The notes beneath the pieces were generated by a model, which saw only the letters and a program-made list of their open reading frames with translations, was not told the DNA's origin and did no database searches. From positions 62,001-126,000 of the forward strand of contig NZ_KZ686268.1 in the NCBI RefSeq assembly GCF_003029735.1: a DNA stretch of 64,000 bases. The letters are read 5' to 3'. Below, piece by piece: positions 17,211 through 26,608 of the stretch. This DNA is from Pedobacter yulinensis (GTDB lineage Bacteria; Bacteroidota; Bacteroidia; Sphingobacteriales; Sphingobacteriaceae). How positions within the stretch are numbered: the stretch's first letter is position 1; each line of letters begins with the position of its first letter. The position numbers and the translations under genes were made by a program.

Positions 17211-19511
17211 ATGAACAAAGCAAAATACCTTTTTCTTTCCCTGGCATTTGCTGCACTGGGCGCCGCTGCGCAACAAAAACGGAGCATACCGCCTGCGCAG
17301 GCAAAAATGAATACGTTCATCAGCAACCTCATGTCAAAAATGACGGTAGATGAAAAGATCGGGCAGCTGAACCTGCTTACCGGGGGAGAAGCCACAACGG
17401 GATCGGTCGTCAGCACCGGAGTAGAGAGCAAGATCAAGAGCGGGAAAGTGGGAGGTATTTTCAGCCTGACTACACCTGCACGCATTCGCAAGGCGCAGGA
17501 AATTGCCGTAACCCAGAGCCGCCTGAAAATACCGATCATTTTCGGGCAGGATGTGATTCATGGCTATAAAACAACGTTTCCCATTCCGCTTGCCTTATCC
17601 TGCAGCTGGGACATGCCACTCATTGAGCGTACAGCCCGGATTGCTGCCATTGAAGCCAGTGCAGACGGATTGAACTGGACCTTCTCACCCATGGTAGACA
17701 TTTCCCGCGACCCGCGCTGGGGCCGGATTTCTGAGGGCAGCGGAGAAGACACCTACCTGGGCTCGCGCATTGCAGCAGCAATGGTGAAAGGCTACCAGGG
17801 GGATGACCTGTCGAAAAACAATACGATCATGGCCTGTGTAAAACACTTTGCGCTTTACGGAGCTGCAGAAGCCGGCCGCGATTACAACACGACAGATATG
17901 AGCCTGCACCGCATGTACAATGAATACCTGCCGCCTTATAAGGCTGCGATCGATGCGGGAGCCGGAAGTGTCATGACCTCGTTCAACGACATCAACGGCG
18001 TACCTGCAACGGCGAATAAATGGCTCATGACCGACCTGCTCCGCAAACAATGGGGTTTTGAAGGTTTTGTCGTAACCGACTATACAGCGGTCAACGAGCT
18101 GGTGGACCACGGGCTCGGCGACCTGCAGGAAGTTTCGGCCAGGTCGCTCAAAGCCGGTGTGGAGATGGACATGGTGGGCGAAGGTTTCCTGACCACGCTG
18201 AAAAAATCGCTACAGGAAGGCAAGGTCACCCTGGCACAGATCAACAATGCCTGCAGGCTTGTTCTCGAAGCAAAATATAAACTTGGCCTGTTCGAAGATC
18301 CATTCCGTTATTGCAGTGAGGAACGCGCAAAGAACGAAATCCTTACCCCCGAGCACCTCAAAGCAGCGCGCGAAGCGGCTACCAAATCGTTCGTGCTGCT
18401 AAAAAACGAAGGCAATGTCCTTCCGTTAAAGAAATCGGGGACAATTGCGCTCATCGGGCCGCTGGCCAACACCGGCAGCAACATGCCCGGCACCTGGAGC
18501 GTCAATTCAGATCTTGCAAAAACAAAATCGCTGCTCCAGGGCCTGACTGAGGTGGCCGGCAGTGAGGTAAAAATTCTGCACAGCATGGGCGCTAACCTGC
18601 TGGCCGACTCGGCTTACCAGCAGCGGGCCACGATGTTCGGGCGCGACATTCCGCGCGACAAGCGCAGCGAAGAAGACTTGATCCGCGAAGCGGTTAATAC
18701 GGCTAAAAGGGCCGATGTCGTTGTAGCCGCCCTTGGCGAATCTTCTGAAATGAGCGGTGAAAGCTCCAGCCGGACCGACCTGGAAATCCCTGATGTACAG
18801 CGCAGGTTGCTTGCTGCACTGCTAAAAACCGGCAAACCGGTGGTGCTGGTGTTGTTTACCGGCCGGCCGCTGGTACTTACCTGGGAAAACCAGCATGTGC
18901 CAGCTATTTTGAACGCCTGGTTTGGCGGCACGGAAGCTGCAACAGCCATTGGTGATGTCCTGTTCGGAGCGGTTAACCCATCAGGAAAACTCAGCGCAAC
19001 TTTTCCGCAAAATGTTGGGCAGATTCCCCTGTACCATGCGCATAAAAACACCGGCAGGCCCCTGGCAGAGGGCCAGTGGTTCCAGAAATTCCGTTCCAAC
19101 TACCTGGATGTAAGCAATGATCCATTGTACCCCTTTGGTTACGGATTAAGTTATACCTCTTTTGCCTATTCGCCCATTACACTTAACGGGAAAGCCTTCA
19201 GGACCGGCCAGTCGCTGACGGCAACAATACGGGTAACCAACACTGGAAAAACCGCCGGCGAAGAAGTTGTGCAGCTGTACCTGCGCGATGTAGTGGGCAG
19301 CATTACGCGACCCGTAAAAGAGCTGAAAGGATTTCAGAAGATTAGCCTGCAGCCGGGCGAGAGCCGTGAGGTTAGCTTTAAAATCGATGAAGAAATGCTT
19401 AAATTTTACAATGGAGACCTGAAATACGTAGCCGAGCCCGGCGAGTTTAAAGTTTTTATCGGAACCAACTCGCGTGATGTGGCAGCGGCCGATTTCCGCT
19501 TTGAAAGATAA
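17211..19511 (+). CDS. bglX: Periplasmic beta-glucosidase, GH3 family (BglX-type)
   Basis: A 766-residue enzyme colinear with E. coli BglX (765 residues). It hydrolyses terminal non-reducing beta-glucosyl residues in the periplasm. After a signal peptide come the GH3 N-terminal barrel (GQDVIHGYKTTFPIPLALS, SPMVDISRDPRWGRISEG, KHFALYGAAEAGRDYNT), the nucleophile D290 in GFVVTDYTAVNEL, and the GH3 C-terminal domain with candidate acid/base E517 in GESSSRTD. The C-terminal Fn3-like module holds GEEVVQLYLRDVVGSITRPV. Together with the GH144-like endo-enzyme it would release glucose from oligosaccharides imported by SusCD. It is the last gene of the PUL transcript, followed by a terminator. Confidence 0.93.
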   Translation: MNKAKYLFLSLAFAALGAAAQQKRSIPPAQAKMNTFISNLMSKMTVDEKIGQLNLLTGGEATTGSVVSTGVESKIKSGKVGGIFSLTTPARIRKAQEIAVTQSRLKIPIIFGQDVIHGYKTTFPIPLALSCSWDMPLIERTARIAAIEASADGLNWTFSPMVDISRDPRWGRISEGSGEDTYLGSRIAAAMVKGYQGDDLSKNNTIMACVKHFALYGAAEAGRDYNTTDMSLHRMYNEYLPPYKAAIDAGAGSVMTSFNDINGVPATANKWLMTDLLRKQWGFEGFVVTDYTAVNELVDHGLGDLQEVSARSLKAGVEMDMVGEGFLTTLKKSLQEGKVTLAQINNACRLVLEAKYKLGLFEDPFRYCSEERAKNEILTPEHLKAAREAATKSFVLLKNEGNVLPLKKSGTIALIGPLANTGSNMPGTWSVNSDLAKTKSLLQGLTEVAGSEVKILHSMGANLLADSAYQQRATMFGRDIPRDKRSEEDLIREAVNTAKRADVVVAALGESSEMSGESSSRTDLEIPDVQRRLLAALLKTGKPVVLVLFTGRPLVLTWENQHVPAILNAWFGGTEAATAIGDVLFGAVNPSGKLSATFPQNVGQIPLYHAHKNTGRPLAEGQWFQKFRSNYLDVSNDPLYPFGYGLSYTSFAYSPITLNGKAFRTGQSLTATIRVTNTGKTAGEEVVQLYLRDVVGSITRPVKELKGFQKISLQPGESREVSFKIDEEMLKFYNGDLKYVAEPGEFKVFIGTNSRDVAAADFRFER

Positions 19512-19532
19512 GACACTATCCTGTCAAGCATC

Positions 19533-19570
19533 AAAGCCTGAACTGTTGCGAAACATTCAGGCTTTTTCTA
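19533..19570 (+). terminator. Intrinsic terminator after the GH3 gene
   Basis: Arms AAAGCCTGAA (19533-19542) and TTCAGGCTTT (19556-19565) pair perfectly. An inner TGTT/AACA pairing closes a GCGA loop, and TTTTTCTATTTTT follows. This marks the end of the PUL transcription unit. Confidence 0.85.
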
Positions 19571-19631
19571 TTTTTACGCCCTTAACTGCAGGTTGGTTTC
19601 AACGGCCGCTTGCCTCCATAAAAAAACAAAG

Positions 19632-20420
19632 ATGAAGAAACGCCTGACCTTTCTGTTGTTTGCCTTTCTGCTCTGTTTTACCGGCCTGCATGCACAGAAC
19701 CTCGAAAACTATCAGCGGGGCGAATACCTGAGGAGAAATGACACCATTCCCTACCGCATCCTTTGGCCCCGCAACTTTGACCCGAAGAAAAAATACCCGC
19801 TTGTTTTTGTGCTGCACGGACGCGGCGAAAGCGGCAGCGACAATGAAAAACAACTCACCCATGGTGCCAGGCTTTTCCTGCGCGATGACGTCCGGAAAAA
19901 ATATCCCGCCATTGTTATTTTTCCGCAATGCAGCCAGAACAGCTACTGGTCTAACGTAGCCATTACCACAAACGCAAAAGGCAAACGGAGTTTCAGCTTT
20001 CAGCAGGACGGTAAACCAACAGGAGCCATGCGTGGTTTGCTGGGACTGGTCAAACAGTTTACCCGGAAACCTTATGTGGCCCGGAAGCAGGTCTATGTGG
20101 GCGGTCTGTCTATGGGCGGAATGGGCACTTACGAGCTGCTGCGCAGAAAACGGCATACCTTTGCTGCGGCGTTCGCCATCTGCGGCGGCGACAATACGCG
20201 AAATGCTGAACGCTATAAACATGTGCCCTTGTGGATTTTCCATGGCGCGAAAGATGATATCGTCGATCCGGCTTATTCCATTGCCATCGCCGACAGGCTG
20301 AAAGCGCTGAACGCGGAAGTAAAGTTCACATTGTACCCGCAGGCAAATCACGGCAGCTGGGAACCTGCATTTGCAGAGCCCAACCTGCTGCTCTGGTTAT
20401 TTTCTCATACCAAACCTTAA
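19632..20420 (+). CDS. Secreted alpha/beta-hydrolase (phospholipase/carboxylesterase or prolyl-oligopeptidase-like)
   Basis: A 262-residue alpha/beta-hydrolase. The start is placed at the ATG directly before a signal peptide (MKKRLTFLLFAFLLCFTGLHAQ); an upstream in-frame start would put 13 hydrophilic residues before it and overlap the PUL terminator region. The oxyanion/strand segment YPLVFVLHGRGESGSDNEKQ, the nucleophile elbow GGLSMGGMG (S160), the acid segment GAKDDIVDPAYS and the catalytic His in QANHGSWEPAF are all present. Similar proteins in Bacteroidota loci act as esterases on decorated glycans, but the substrate cannot be deduced. It may be co-transcribed with the M28 peptidase 9 bases downstream. 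Confidence 0.82.
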   Translation: MKKRLTFLLFAFLLCFTGLHAQNLENYQRGEYLRRNDTIPYRILWPRNFDPKKKYPLVFVLHGRGESGSDNEKQLTHGARLFLRDDVRKKYPAIVIFPQCSQNSYWSNVAITTNAKGKRSFSFQQDGKPTGAMRGLLGLVKQFTRKPYVARKQVYVGGLSMGGMGTYELLRRKRHTFAAAFAICGGDNTRNAERYKHVPLWIFHGAKDDIVDPAYSIAIADRLKALNAEVKFTLYPQANHGSWEPAFAEPNLLLWLFSHTKP

Positions 20421-20429
20421 ACTGATCTG

Positions 20430-22127
20430 ATGAAATTCCGGCTCATACTGTCTGGCCTGCTGTTGCCCGCCGTGCTGCTGGCACAACAACCTGCCGCCAG
20501 GTACCTCGGACTGGCCAGGGCCGGGTTTAACGAAAAAAACGCTTTACAAACGACGGCCTATGTTGAGCAGCGCTGGCGCCTGCCGGGCAACACCGGCTTT
20601 AACGAAAGCATTCAACATGTGGCAGCACAGCTGGAAAAGGCTGGTTATAAATTACAAACGGCAGGATCACCCGCGGCGTCCCTTTCCTACCGAATCGAAC
20701 GCCGGCCCATGAACCGTGCCACCTGGGAGCCGGTATCGGCCCTGGTTCGCATTACCGGCCAGAAAACTTCCCTGCTCGAGTTGCGCACAAACCGGAACAT
20801 GCTGGCGATCAATTCAGCTGGCACCCCACCTGCAGGGATTACCGCAGCTGTTATTCAACTTAAAAGCGCTGCCGATATGCAGCATATGGATCTAAAGGGC
20901 AAGATCGTTTACCTTGACAAAGCACCCGCCAGTTTTTTCGCCGCGGCCATGAAAGCAGGCGCCGCCGGGGTACTCGGATACGCCATGCCCGCCTATACCC
21001 AGCCCGAAAAACACCAGACCTCTATCCAGTTCTCGCGAATCAGTAATGCTGAAGGCAAAGGTTTCGCGATTAATCTTTCTTATGCCGCGCGCCAAAGGCT
21101 GCAGGCCGCGCTGGCCGCAGGACCGGTCAAGCTGGACGTTGCGATCCGCACAAAGACCTACCTGGCAGAAGAACTGACCCTCATTGCCGAAATCCGCGGC
21201 GGCGAAAAACCGGAAGAACGGTTCGTTTACAGCGCACATGTACAGGAACCGGGGGCCAACGACAATGCAACGGGTGTGGCGACACTCGCTGAGATGGCCA
21301 GGCTGGCGGCTCAGCTGCATGCCGGCGGCAAAGCCCGCCCGGCACGTACCCTGACTTTCTTGTGGGGCGATGAGATCACTTCAACCCGCCGTTACATTGC
21401 CGACGATTCGCTGCGCGCAGCAGGGATCAGGTGGGGCATGAGCCTCGATATGGTTGGTGAAGATACACGCAAAACAGGCGGCTCATTCCTTATTGAAAAA
21501 ATGCCCGACCCCTCGGCCATCTGGACCCGCGGTGCAGACAAACACAGTGAATGGGGCGCCGGCGAGATCGCAGAAAAAGACCTTTTCCCGCATTATTTCA
21601 ACGATTTCATCCTGAACATTTGCCGTGAACAGGGCCGGTTTGCCAACTGGAAAGTAAACAGCAACCCGTTCGAAGGCGGGAGCGACCATACCCCTTTTTT
21701 ACAGGCCCGCATCCCCGGACTGCTCATGTGGCATTTTACCGATGTCTTTTACCATACAGACAATGACCGGCTTGACAAGGTGTCGCCGGCTACCATGAAA
21801 AACGTAGGGGTTTGTGCCCTTGCAGCGGGGCTTACCTTGTGCAGCGCAGACGAACAAACAGCCTTCCTGGTGCTCGAACAGGTAAAGCAGGCAGCCAGAA
21901 TACGTCTTCAAGATGAGGCCGTGCTCAGCAAAGCCGCAATAGCCGCTGGCCAGGACCGGAACGGGCAAAAGAAGATCCTGCAGAGCTGGAGTACATGGTA
22001 CACCGGCGCCCTTGCCAGCGTCGGTGACCTCCCGGTCAGGAAAGAAAGCACAAAGCTGGGCTCTGCAATCAAGGTAGCGACCCTTGCCCTCGAGGCGCAG
22101 ACCAACACTTTACTGCAACAACTTTGA
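20430..22127 (+). CDS. M28-family metallopeptidase with PA-like insert
   Basis: A 565-residue secreted zinc aminopeptidase-like protein with a signal peptide ending LLAQQ. A PA-type domain (about 130-240, KIVYLDKAPASFFAAAMKAG) precedes the M28 catalytic region. Zinc-site motifs visible are SAHVQEPGANDNATG (about 268-282, with His and Asp), the catalytic Glu in LWGDE (about 313), the Asp in MSLDMVGED and the late His in WHFTDVFYHTDND (about 435-447). The usual HxDS motif is replaced by HVQE, a common variant in divergent M28 groups. Its TGA stop overlaps the TTG start of the next gene, so the two are translationally coupled. Confidence 0.85.
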   Translation: MKFRLILSGLLLPAVLLAQQPAARYLGLARAGFNEKNALQTTAYVEQRWRLPGNTGFNESIQHVAAQLEKAGYKLQTAGSPAASLSYRIERRPMNRATWEPVSALVRITGQKTSLLELRTNRNMLAINSAGTPPAGITAAVIQLKSAADMQHMDLKGKIVYLDKAPASFFAAAMKAGAAGVLGYAMPAYTQPEKHQTSIQFSRISNAEGKGFAINLSYAARQRLQAALAAGPVKLDVAIRTKTYLAEELTLIAEIRGGEKPEERFVYSAHVQEPGANDNATGVATLAEMARLAAQLHAGGKARPARTLTFLWGDEITSTRRYIADDSLRAAGIRWGMSLDMVGEDTRKTGGSFLIEKMPDPSAIWTRGADKHSEWGAGEIAEKDLFPHYFNDFILNICREQGRFANWKVNSNPFEGGSDHTPFLQARIPGLLMWHFTDVFYHTDNDRLDKVSPATMKNVGVCALAAGLTLCSADEQTAFLVLEQVKQAARIRLQDEAVLSKAAIAAGQDRNGQKKILQSWSTWYTGALASVGDLPVRKESTKLGSAIKVATLALEAQTNTLLQQL

Positions 22128-23605
22128 ACCAGCAGGATAAACCCCGTGCCATCATTGTAGGTGCCGGCATTGGCGGCCTTGCGGCAGCCATTCGCTTGTC
22201 TGTAAAAGGTTACCAGGTAACGGTATTCGAGTCTGGTGCTGCCCCGGGCGGCAAACTTGCCGAACTGCAGGGGGCCGGTTTCCGGTTTGATGCAGGCCCG
22301 AGCCTCTTTACAATGCCCCTGTATGTGGACGAGCTGTTTACGCTGGCCGGCAAAGATCCGCGGGCTTATTTCCGTTACCAGAAACTCGAAGAGATCTGCA
22401 GGTACTTTTACGAAGATGGCCTTCGCTTAACGGCCTGGTCTGACACGGAAAAACTGATCAGCGAGTTCAGCACCAAAACAGCGGCTACGCCCGAAGAGGT
22501 GAGTCGTTTCCTGGAGAAAAGTAAAGAGATTTACGACATCACCCACCGCGTTTTCCTGGAACGCAGCCTGCACAAAGTGAGCAGTTATCTGCATACAGAT
22601 ACCTTCAGGTCTATGGCCCGTTTTGGCGCCATTGACGCCTTCAGGAGCCAGAACGAGGCAAACGAGTCTTTCTTTTCAGATCGCCGTCTGGTTCAGCTTT
22701 TTAACCGGTATGCCACCTACAATGGTTCAAACCCTTACCAGGCACCAGCTACGCTGAATGTGATTCCGCATTTCGAAAACCATTTCGGTGCATACCTTCC
22801 CGAAGGCGGCATGTACAGCATTGTTCGTGCGCTCGAAAGGCTGGCCGGGGAACTGGGCACCACTTTTTATTACAATGAACCCGTAAACGAGATCCTGATT
22901 GTGAATAAAAAGGCGGTCGGTGTGGTAACCGCGGGCGGCACTCATGCGGCTGCAGTGGTGGTTTCGAACCTTGACGTCTGGTTTACCTACCGCAAACTGC
23001 TTCGCGGAATACCAGCCCCTGAAAAGTTGCTGGCTCAGCAGAGAAGCAGCTCGGCCCTGATCTTTTACTGGGGCATCAACCGCCGGTTTGAAACGACTGG
23101 TTTGCATAACATTTTCTTTTCTGCAGATTACCGCGCTGAATTCGACAGCATTTGGAAAGCACAACAGGTCAGTGCCGATCCTACCATTTATCTGAACATC
23201 ACATCGAAAATGCTGCCCGAAGATGCACCTGCAGGCTGCGAAAACTGGTTTGTCATGATCAATGTACCTGCTGCGAACGGCCAGGACTGGCAAGCGATTG
23301 TCCGTACAGCCCGCGCCAGCATGATCAGCAAACTAAGCCGGTTGCTGGGCACCGAACTTGAGCCCCATATTGTGTATGAACGGGTGCTCGACCCGCTGAC
23401 CATTGAAAGCCGTACCGGATCTTTCCAGGGCTCGCTTTACGGCAACAGTTCAAACAGCCGTTTTTCGGCATTTCTGAGACACCCCAATTTTAGCAGAAAA
23501 ATCAGAAACCTGTATTTCTGCGGTGGTAGTGTGCACCCCGGCGGCGGTATACCACTTGCCCTGCTGTCGGCAAAGATCGCCGCAGACTGCGTGCAACCTC
23601 ACTGA
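22124..23605 (+). CDS. CrtI-family carotenoid/phytoene desaturase-like FAD oxidoreductase
   Basis: A 493-residue FAD-dependent desaturase. The N-terminal Rossmann motif VGAGIGGLAAAIRL (from residue 12) leads into QVTVFESGAAPGGKL, and FRFDAGPSLFTMP is typical of CrtI/CrtD. The C-terminal FAD-binding signature is NLYFCGGSVHPGGGIPLALL. It could be a phytoene desaturase, a CrtD-type 1-hydroxycarotenoid 3,4-desaturase or a related oxidase. No other carotenoid gene is visible. Translation appears to begin at TTG (22124), whose last two bases are part of the preceding TGA; no ATG lies between it and the Rossmann motif. Coupling to an M28 peptidase gene is unusual. Confidence 0.85.
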   Translation: MNQQDKPRAIIVGAGIGGLAAAIRLSVKGYQVTVFESGAAPGGKLAELQGAGFRFDAGPSLFTMPLYVDELFTLAGKDPRAYFRYQKLEEICRYFYEDGLRLTAWSDTEKLISEFSTKTAATPEEVSRFLEKSKEIYDITHRVFLERSLHKVSSYLHTDTFRSMARFGAIDAFRSQNEANESFFSDRRLVQLFNRYATYNGSNPYQAPATLNVIPHFENHFGAYLPEGGMYSIVRALERLAGELGTTFYYNEPVNEILIVNKKAVGVVTAGGTHAAAVVVSNLDVWFTYRKLLRGIPAPEKLLAQQRSSSALIFYWGINRRFETTGLHNIFFSADYRAEFDSIWKAQQVSADPTIYLNITSKMLPEDAPAGCENWFVMINVPAANGQDWQAIVRTARASMISKLSRLLGTELEPHIVYERVLDPLTIESRTGSFQGSLYGNSSNSRFSAFLRHPNFSRKIRNLYFCGGSVHPGGGIPLALLSAKIAADCVQPH

Positions 23606-23612
23606 TTATTTC

Positions 23613-23620
23613 TAAATTTG
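23613..23620 (+). promoter_or_regulatory. -7 element TAAATTTG for proBA
   Basis: An exact TAnnTTTG match 106 bases before the proB ATG, giving a roughly 100-base leader. A perfect palindrome, TGGTTCCAGAACCA, sits just downstream at 23631-23644. Confidence 0.5.
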
Positions 23621-23630
23621 GCTTCGCGGA

Positions 23631-23644
23631 TGGTTCCAGAACCA
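23631..23644. promoter_or_regulatory. Palindrome in the proBA leader (possible operator)
   Basis: TGGTTCCAGAACCA is an inverted repeat (6-bp arms, 2-base centre) that begins 10 bases after the -7 element. Its position over the expected transcription start suits a repressor site. This is position-based inference only. Confidence 0.35.
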
Positions 23645-23726
23645 CTGGCAACGCGCCCGTTCTCTTGGACGGGGCGGGTTGAGCAGCCGGACCAGCCGCA
23701 TTGCCAACCATAAACCAAACCATAAA

Positions 23727-24806
23727 ATGAAGTTCCCATACCGGAAGATCGTGGTCAAGATCGGGTCAAATGTGATCACGCAGGATGACGGCCTTCCCGA
23801 CCACAGCCGAATAAAAGACCTTGTTGACCAGGTTGCCGTATTGAGAGCATCGGGTCTGGAGGTTGTACTGGTCTCCTCGGGTGCGGTGGCCTCAGGCCGA
23901 AGCATCATCACCGTTGCCGAAAAACAAAATGCCGTTGCTGCAAGACAGTTGCTGGCTTCGATCGGGCAGGTAAAACTCATTAATACCTACGCTGCATTGT
24001 TCGAGGCCCACGGGATCAATTGCGCGCAGGTGCTGGTTACAAAAGAAGACTTTCGCGACCGGCTCCATTACCTGAACATGAAAAACTGTCTGCAGATCCT
24101 GTTGCAGCATCAGGTTGTGCCGATCATCAACGAGAATGATGTGGTCTCTGTAACCGAACTGATGTTCACCGACAACGATGAGCTTGCCGGGCTTGTGGCG
24201 GCCATGCTGGGTGCCGATGCGCTGGTGATTCTTTCGAACGTGAACGGAATTTACACCGGTGATCCGAAAAGTCCGGATTCCCGGCTCCTTGAAGAAATTA
24301 GCGGCAGTACCGCTGCCATAGCGGGCTATGTAACGACCGGTAAATCGCAGTTTGGCCGGGGCGGAATGCTGACCAAGGCCAGCATGGCTGCAAAGACGGC
24401 AAGCCTCGGCATCCCCGTACACATCACCAACGGCAAAACCGACAATGTGCTGCCGCTGCTGCTGGCGGGTAAATTGGCGCACACCAGGTTCGCCACCGAG
24501 AAAAGGGCCTCTAACAAAAAGAAGTGGATCGCCCATTCAGAGAATGCCGCCAGCGGTACGGTCCAGGTCAATGAAGGGGCTAAACTCGCGCTGACCTGTG
24601 GCCGGGCCAGCAGCCTGCTTCCCGTGGGCATTACGGCCGTGCTGTCGGGCTTTCAAAAAGGTGATATCATCAGGGTGGTCGATGAACGCGGCCAAACAGT
24701 CGGGCTGGGCATTGCCGAATACGGCGCGGATAAGGCTAAAGAGCGCATTGGCCAGAAAAACCAGCGCCCGCTGGTCCATTACGATTATTTTTACGCGAGC
24801 AACTAA
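23727..24806 (+). CDS. proB: Glutamate 5-kinase
   Basis: A 359-residue enzyme that phosphorylates L-glutamate, the first step of proline synthesis. An amino-acid kinase domain (about 1-250) begins with [12 protein letters not shown] and contains [25 protein letters not shown] and the [12 protein letters not shown] nucleotide/substrate segment. A C-terminal PUA domain (about 275-350, [13 protein letters not shown]) is present, as in E. coli ProB. The ATG at 23727 gives the normal start; 16 extra upstream codons from a TTG are not needed. proA follows after 2 bases, so the pair is an operon supplying glutamate 5-semialdehyde. ProB is usually feedback-inhibited by proline. Confidence 0.95.
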   Translation: MKFPYRKIVVKIGSNVITQDDGLPDHSRIKDLVDQVAVLRASGLEVVLVSSGAVASGRSIITVAEKQNAVAARQLLASIGQVKLINTYAALFEAHGINCAQVLVTKEDFRDRLHYLNMKNCLQILLQHQVVPIINENDVVSVTELMFTDNDELAGLVAAMLGADALVILSNVNGIYTGDPKSPDSRLLEEISGSTAAIAGYVTTGKSQFGRGGMLTKASMAAKTASLGIPVHITNGKTDNVLPLLLAGKLAHTRFATEKRASNKKKWIAHSENAASGTVQVNEGAKLALTCGRASSLLPVGITAVLSGFQKGDIIRVVDERGQTVGLGIAEYGADKAKERIGQKNQRPLVHYDYFYASN

Positions 24807-24808
24807 CC

Positions 24809-26056
24809 ATGACATTCGATCATTACTTCAAAAAGGCCGCAGCGGCCAGCCGGCTTACCTCGGCTATTGGTGAAGCAAAACGCATCTCCGTGCTGGAGGC
24901 CCTGGCAGACGAACTGCGCGCTGGCACGGACCACATCCTGAAACAGAACCAGCGCGACCTTGACCGCATGGACACCAGCGACCCACGCTATGACCGCCTT
25001 AAACTTACCGAAGAACGTATTGCCGGTATTGCTGCAGAAGTCTTGCAGGTAGCCGCGCTTGAAGACCCTCTGGGCAGAACCCTGAGCAGGAAAACCCTGC
25101 CCAACGGGCTGGACCTGCTGAAGGTTACGGTTCCACTTGGCGTGGTCGGCGTGATTTACGAGGCCAGGCCAAATGTTACGGTCGATGTTTTTTCGCTTTG
25201 CTTTAAAACGGGAAATGTTGCGGTCTTAAAGGGCGGCAGCGATGCAGCTTGCTCAAATACTGCGCTGGCCGGCATTATCCATGACGTGCTCCGCAAACAG
25301 GGCCTGCCAGAAGACCTGGCCGTGCTGCTGCCCGCAGAACGGGAAGCAACAGCGGCCTTGCTGCAGGCGCGGCAATATGTGGATGTCCTCATCCCAAGGG
25401 GCAGCCAGCAGTTGATCGATTATGTGCGCGACAACAGCCGCGTTCCGGTTATTGAAACGGGCGCAGGCATCGTACATGCGTTTTTTGATGAAAGCGGCGA
25501 TATCAGAAAAGGCCGGGAAATTGTGACCAACAGCAAAATGCGGCGTGTGAGTGTGTGTAATGCGCTTGACTGCCTGCTGGTTCATGAAAGCCGTCTGGCT
25601 GACCTGCCTGAATTGCTCGGCGGACTGGCCCTTGCAGGCGCCGGAGTTTTTGCCGATGGGCCGGCTCATGCCGCGTTGACGAACACCTATCCTGAGCATC
25701 TGCTGCAAGAGGCTGCTCCCGAACATTTTGGCACGGAGTTTCTGTCGGCCAGACTAGCCGTCAAAACTGTGCGCAACCTTGACGAGGCCCTGGAGCACAT
25801 TGCCGAATACAGCTCGAAACACAGCGAAGCGATCATTTCTGAAACACCGGCGCACATTGACCAGTTCCTTCAGCAGGTAGATGCCGCCGCAGTGTATGCC
25901 AATGCATCGACAGCATTTACCGATGGTGCCCAGTTTGGTTTGGGAGCTGAAATTGGGATCAGCACACAGAAACTGCATGCGCGGGGACCAATGGCCCTGC
26001 AGGAACTAACCAGCTATAAGTGGCAAATTCGCGGCAGCGGTCAGATTCGAAGTTAG
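24809..26056 (+). CDS. proA: Glutamate-5-semialdehyde dehydrogenase (gamma-glutamyl phosphate reductase)
   Basis: A 415-residue aldehyde-dehydrogenase-fold enzyme that reduces glutamyl 5-phosphate with NADPH, the second step of proline synthesis. Diagnostic segments include [48 protein letters not shown], the catalytic Cys in [16 protein letters not shown], and the C-terminal [17 protein letters not shown]. Length and order match the family. It starts 2 bases after proB. Its TAG stop shares two bases with the TAA stop of the convergent aroK, so the 3' ends overlap by 3-4 bases. Confidence 0.96.
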   Translation: MTFDHYFKKAAAASRLTSAIGEAKRISVLEALADELRAGTDHILKQNQRDLDRMDTSDPRYDRLKLTEERIAGIAAEVLQVAALEDPLGRTLSRKTLPNGLDLLKVTVPLGVVGVIYEARPNVTVDVFSLCFKTGNVAVLKGGSDAACSNTALAGIIHDVLRKQGLPEDLAVLLPAEREATAALLQARQYVDVLIPRGSQQLIDYVRDNSRVPVIETGAGIVHAFFDESGDIRKGREIVTNSKMRRVSVCNALDCLLVHESRLADLPELLGGLALAGAGVFADGPAHAALTNTYPEHLLQEAAPEHFGTEFLSARLAVKTVRNLDEALEHIAEYSSKHSEAIISETPAHIDQFLQQVDAAAVYANASTAFTDGAQFGLGAEIGISTQKLHARGPMALQELTSYKWQIRGSGQIRS

Positions 26057-26568
26057 GGAAACACTGTTTTTTCAAGTTCTTCAGCACTCAGGTCAAACGC
26101 GTTCAAAATATACGTGGCCTGGCTGTAAAATGGTTCGCGTTCACCCAGTTTCTGTTCAATAAATTGCAGCAGCGTGGGGTCATCCATGTCCTTAATCAGC
26201 GGTCTTTTTTCGCGTTTTTGGAGCCTGGAGACCAATTGGGCAGGCTCCATTTTGAGGTAAACGCTTTTGCCGTGCAAGTTGATCCAATCCATGTTGTCAA
26301 AAAAGCAGGGCAGGCCGCCGCCGGTTGCCACGACACAGGTTTCAGGATAGGCGAATTCATGCAAAGTTTCCCGTTCCAGTATGCGGAAACCGGCTTCGCC
26401 GTGCGCGGCAAAATAGTCGGTAATGCTTTGACCAGCCGCTTTCACGATCTCATCGTCCAGGTCAATAACCGGGCAGCTCAGGCGTTGCGCCAGCTGTTTG
26501 GCTTTCGTGCTCTTTCCGCAGCCCATAAAACCTATGAGAAAAATAATGCCTTTTTTTTGCTGTTCCAT
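26053..26568 (-). CDS. aroK: Shikimate kinase
   Basis: A 171-residue P-loop kinase that phosphorylates shikimate at the 3-hydroxyl in the chorismate pathway. The Walker A motif GFMGCGKST spans residues 13-21. It is followed by the shikimate-binding [23 protein letters not shown] segment (split here as DLDDEIV and TDYFAAHGE), FRILERE, the glycine-rich [11 protein letters not shown] and the lid arginine in RPLIKDMDD. It stands alone on the minus strand, converging on proA with overlapping stop codons. The region between it and the permease gene downstream is only 40 bases. Confidence 0.95.
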   Translation of the reverse strand: MEQQKKGIIFLIGFMGCGKSTKAKQLAQRLSCPVIDLDDEIVKAAGQSITDYFAAHGEAGFRILERETLHEFAYPETCVVATGGGLPCFFDNMDWINLHGKSVYLKMEPAQLVSRLQKREKRPLIKDMDDPTLLQFIEQKLGEREPFYSQATYILNAFDLSAEELEKTVFP

Positions 26569-26608
26569 CTGTCCTCTTTAAACTTTTTAACTCATGCCGA
26601 TGAGGTCA

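Noticed and set aside
19599..20351. 250-residue minus-strand frame
   Set aside because: Antisense to the alpha/beta-hydrolase with complete catalytic triad.
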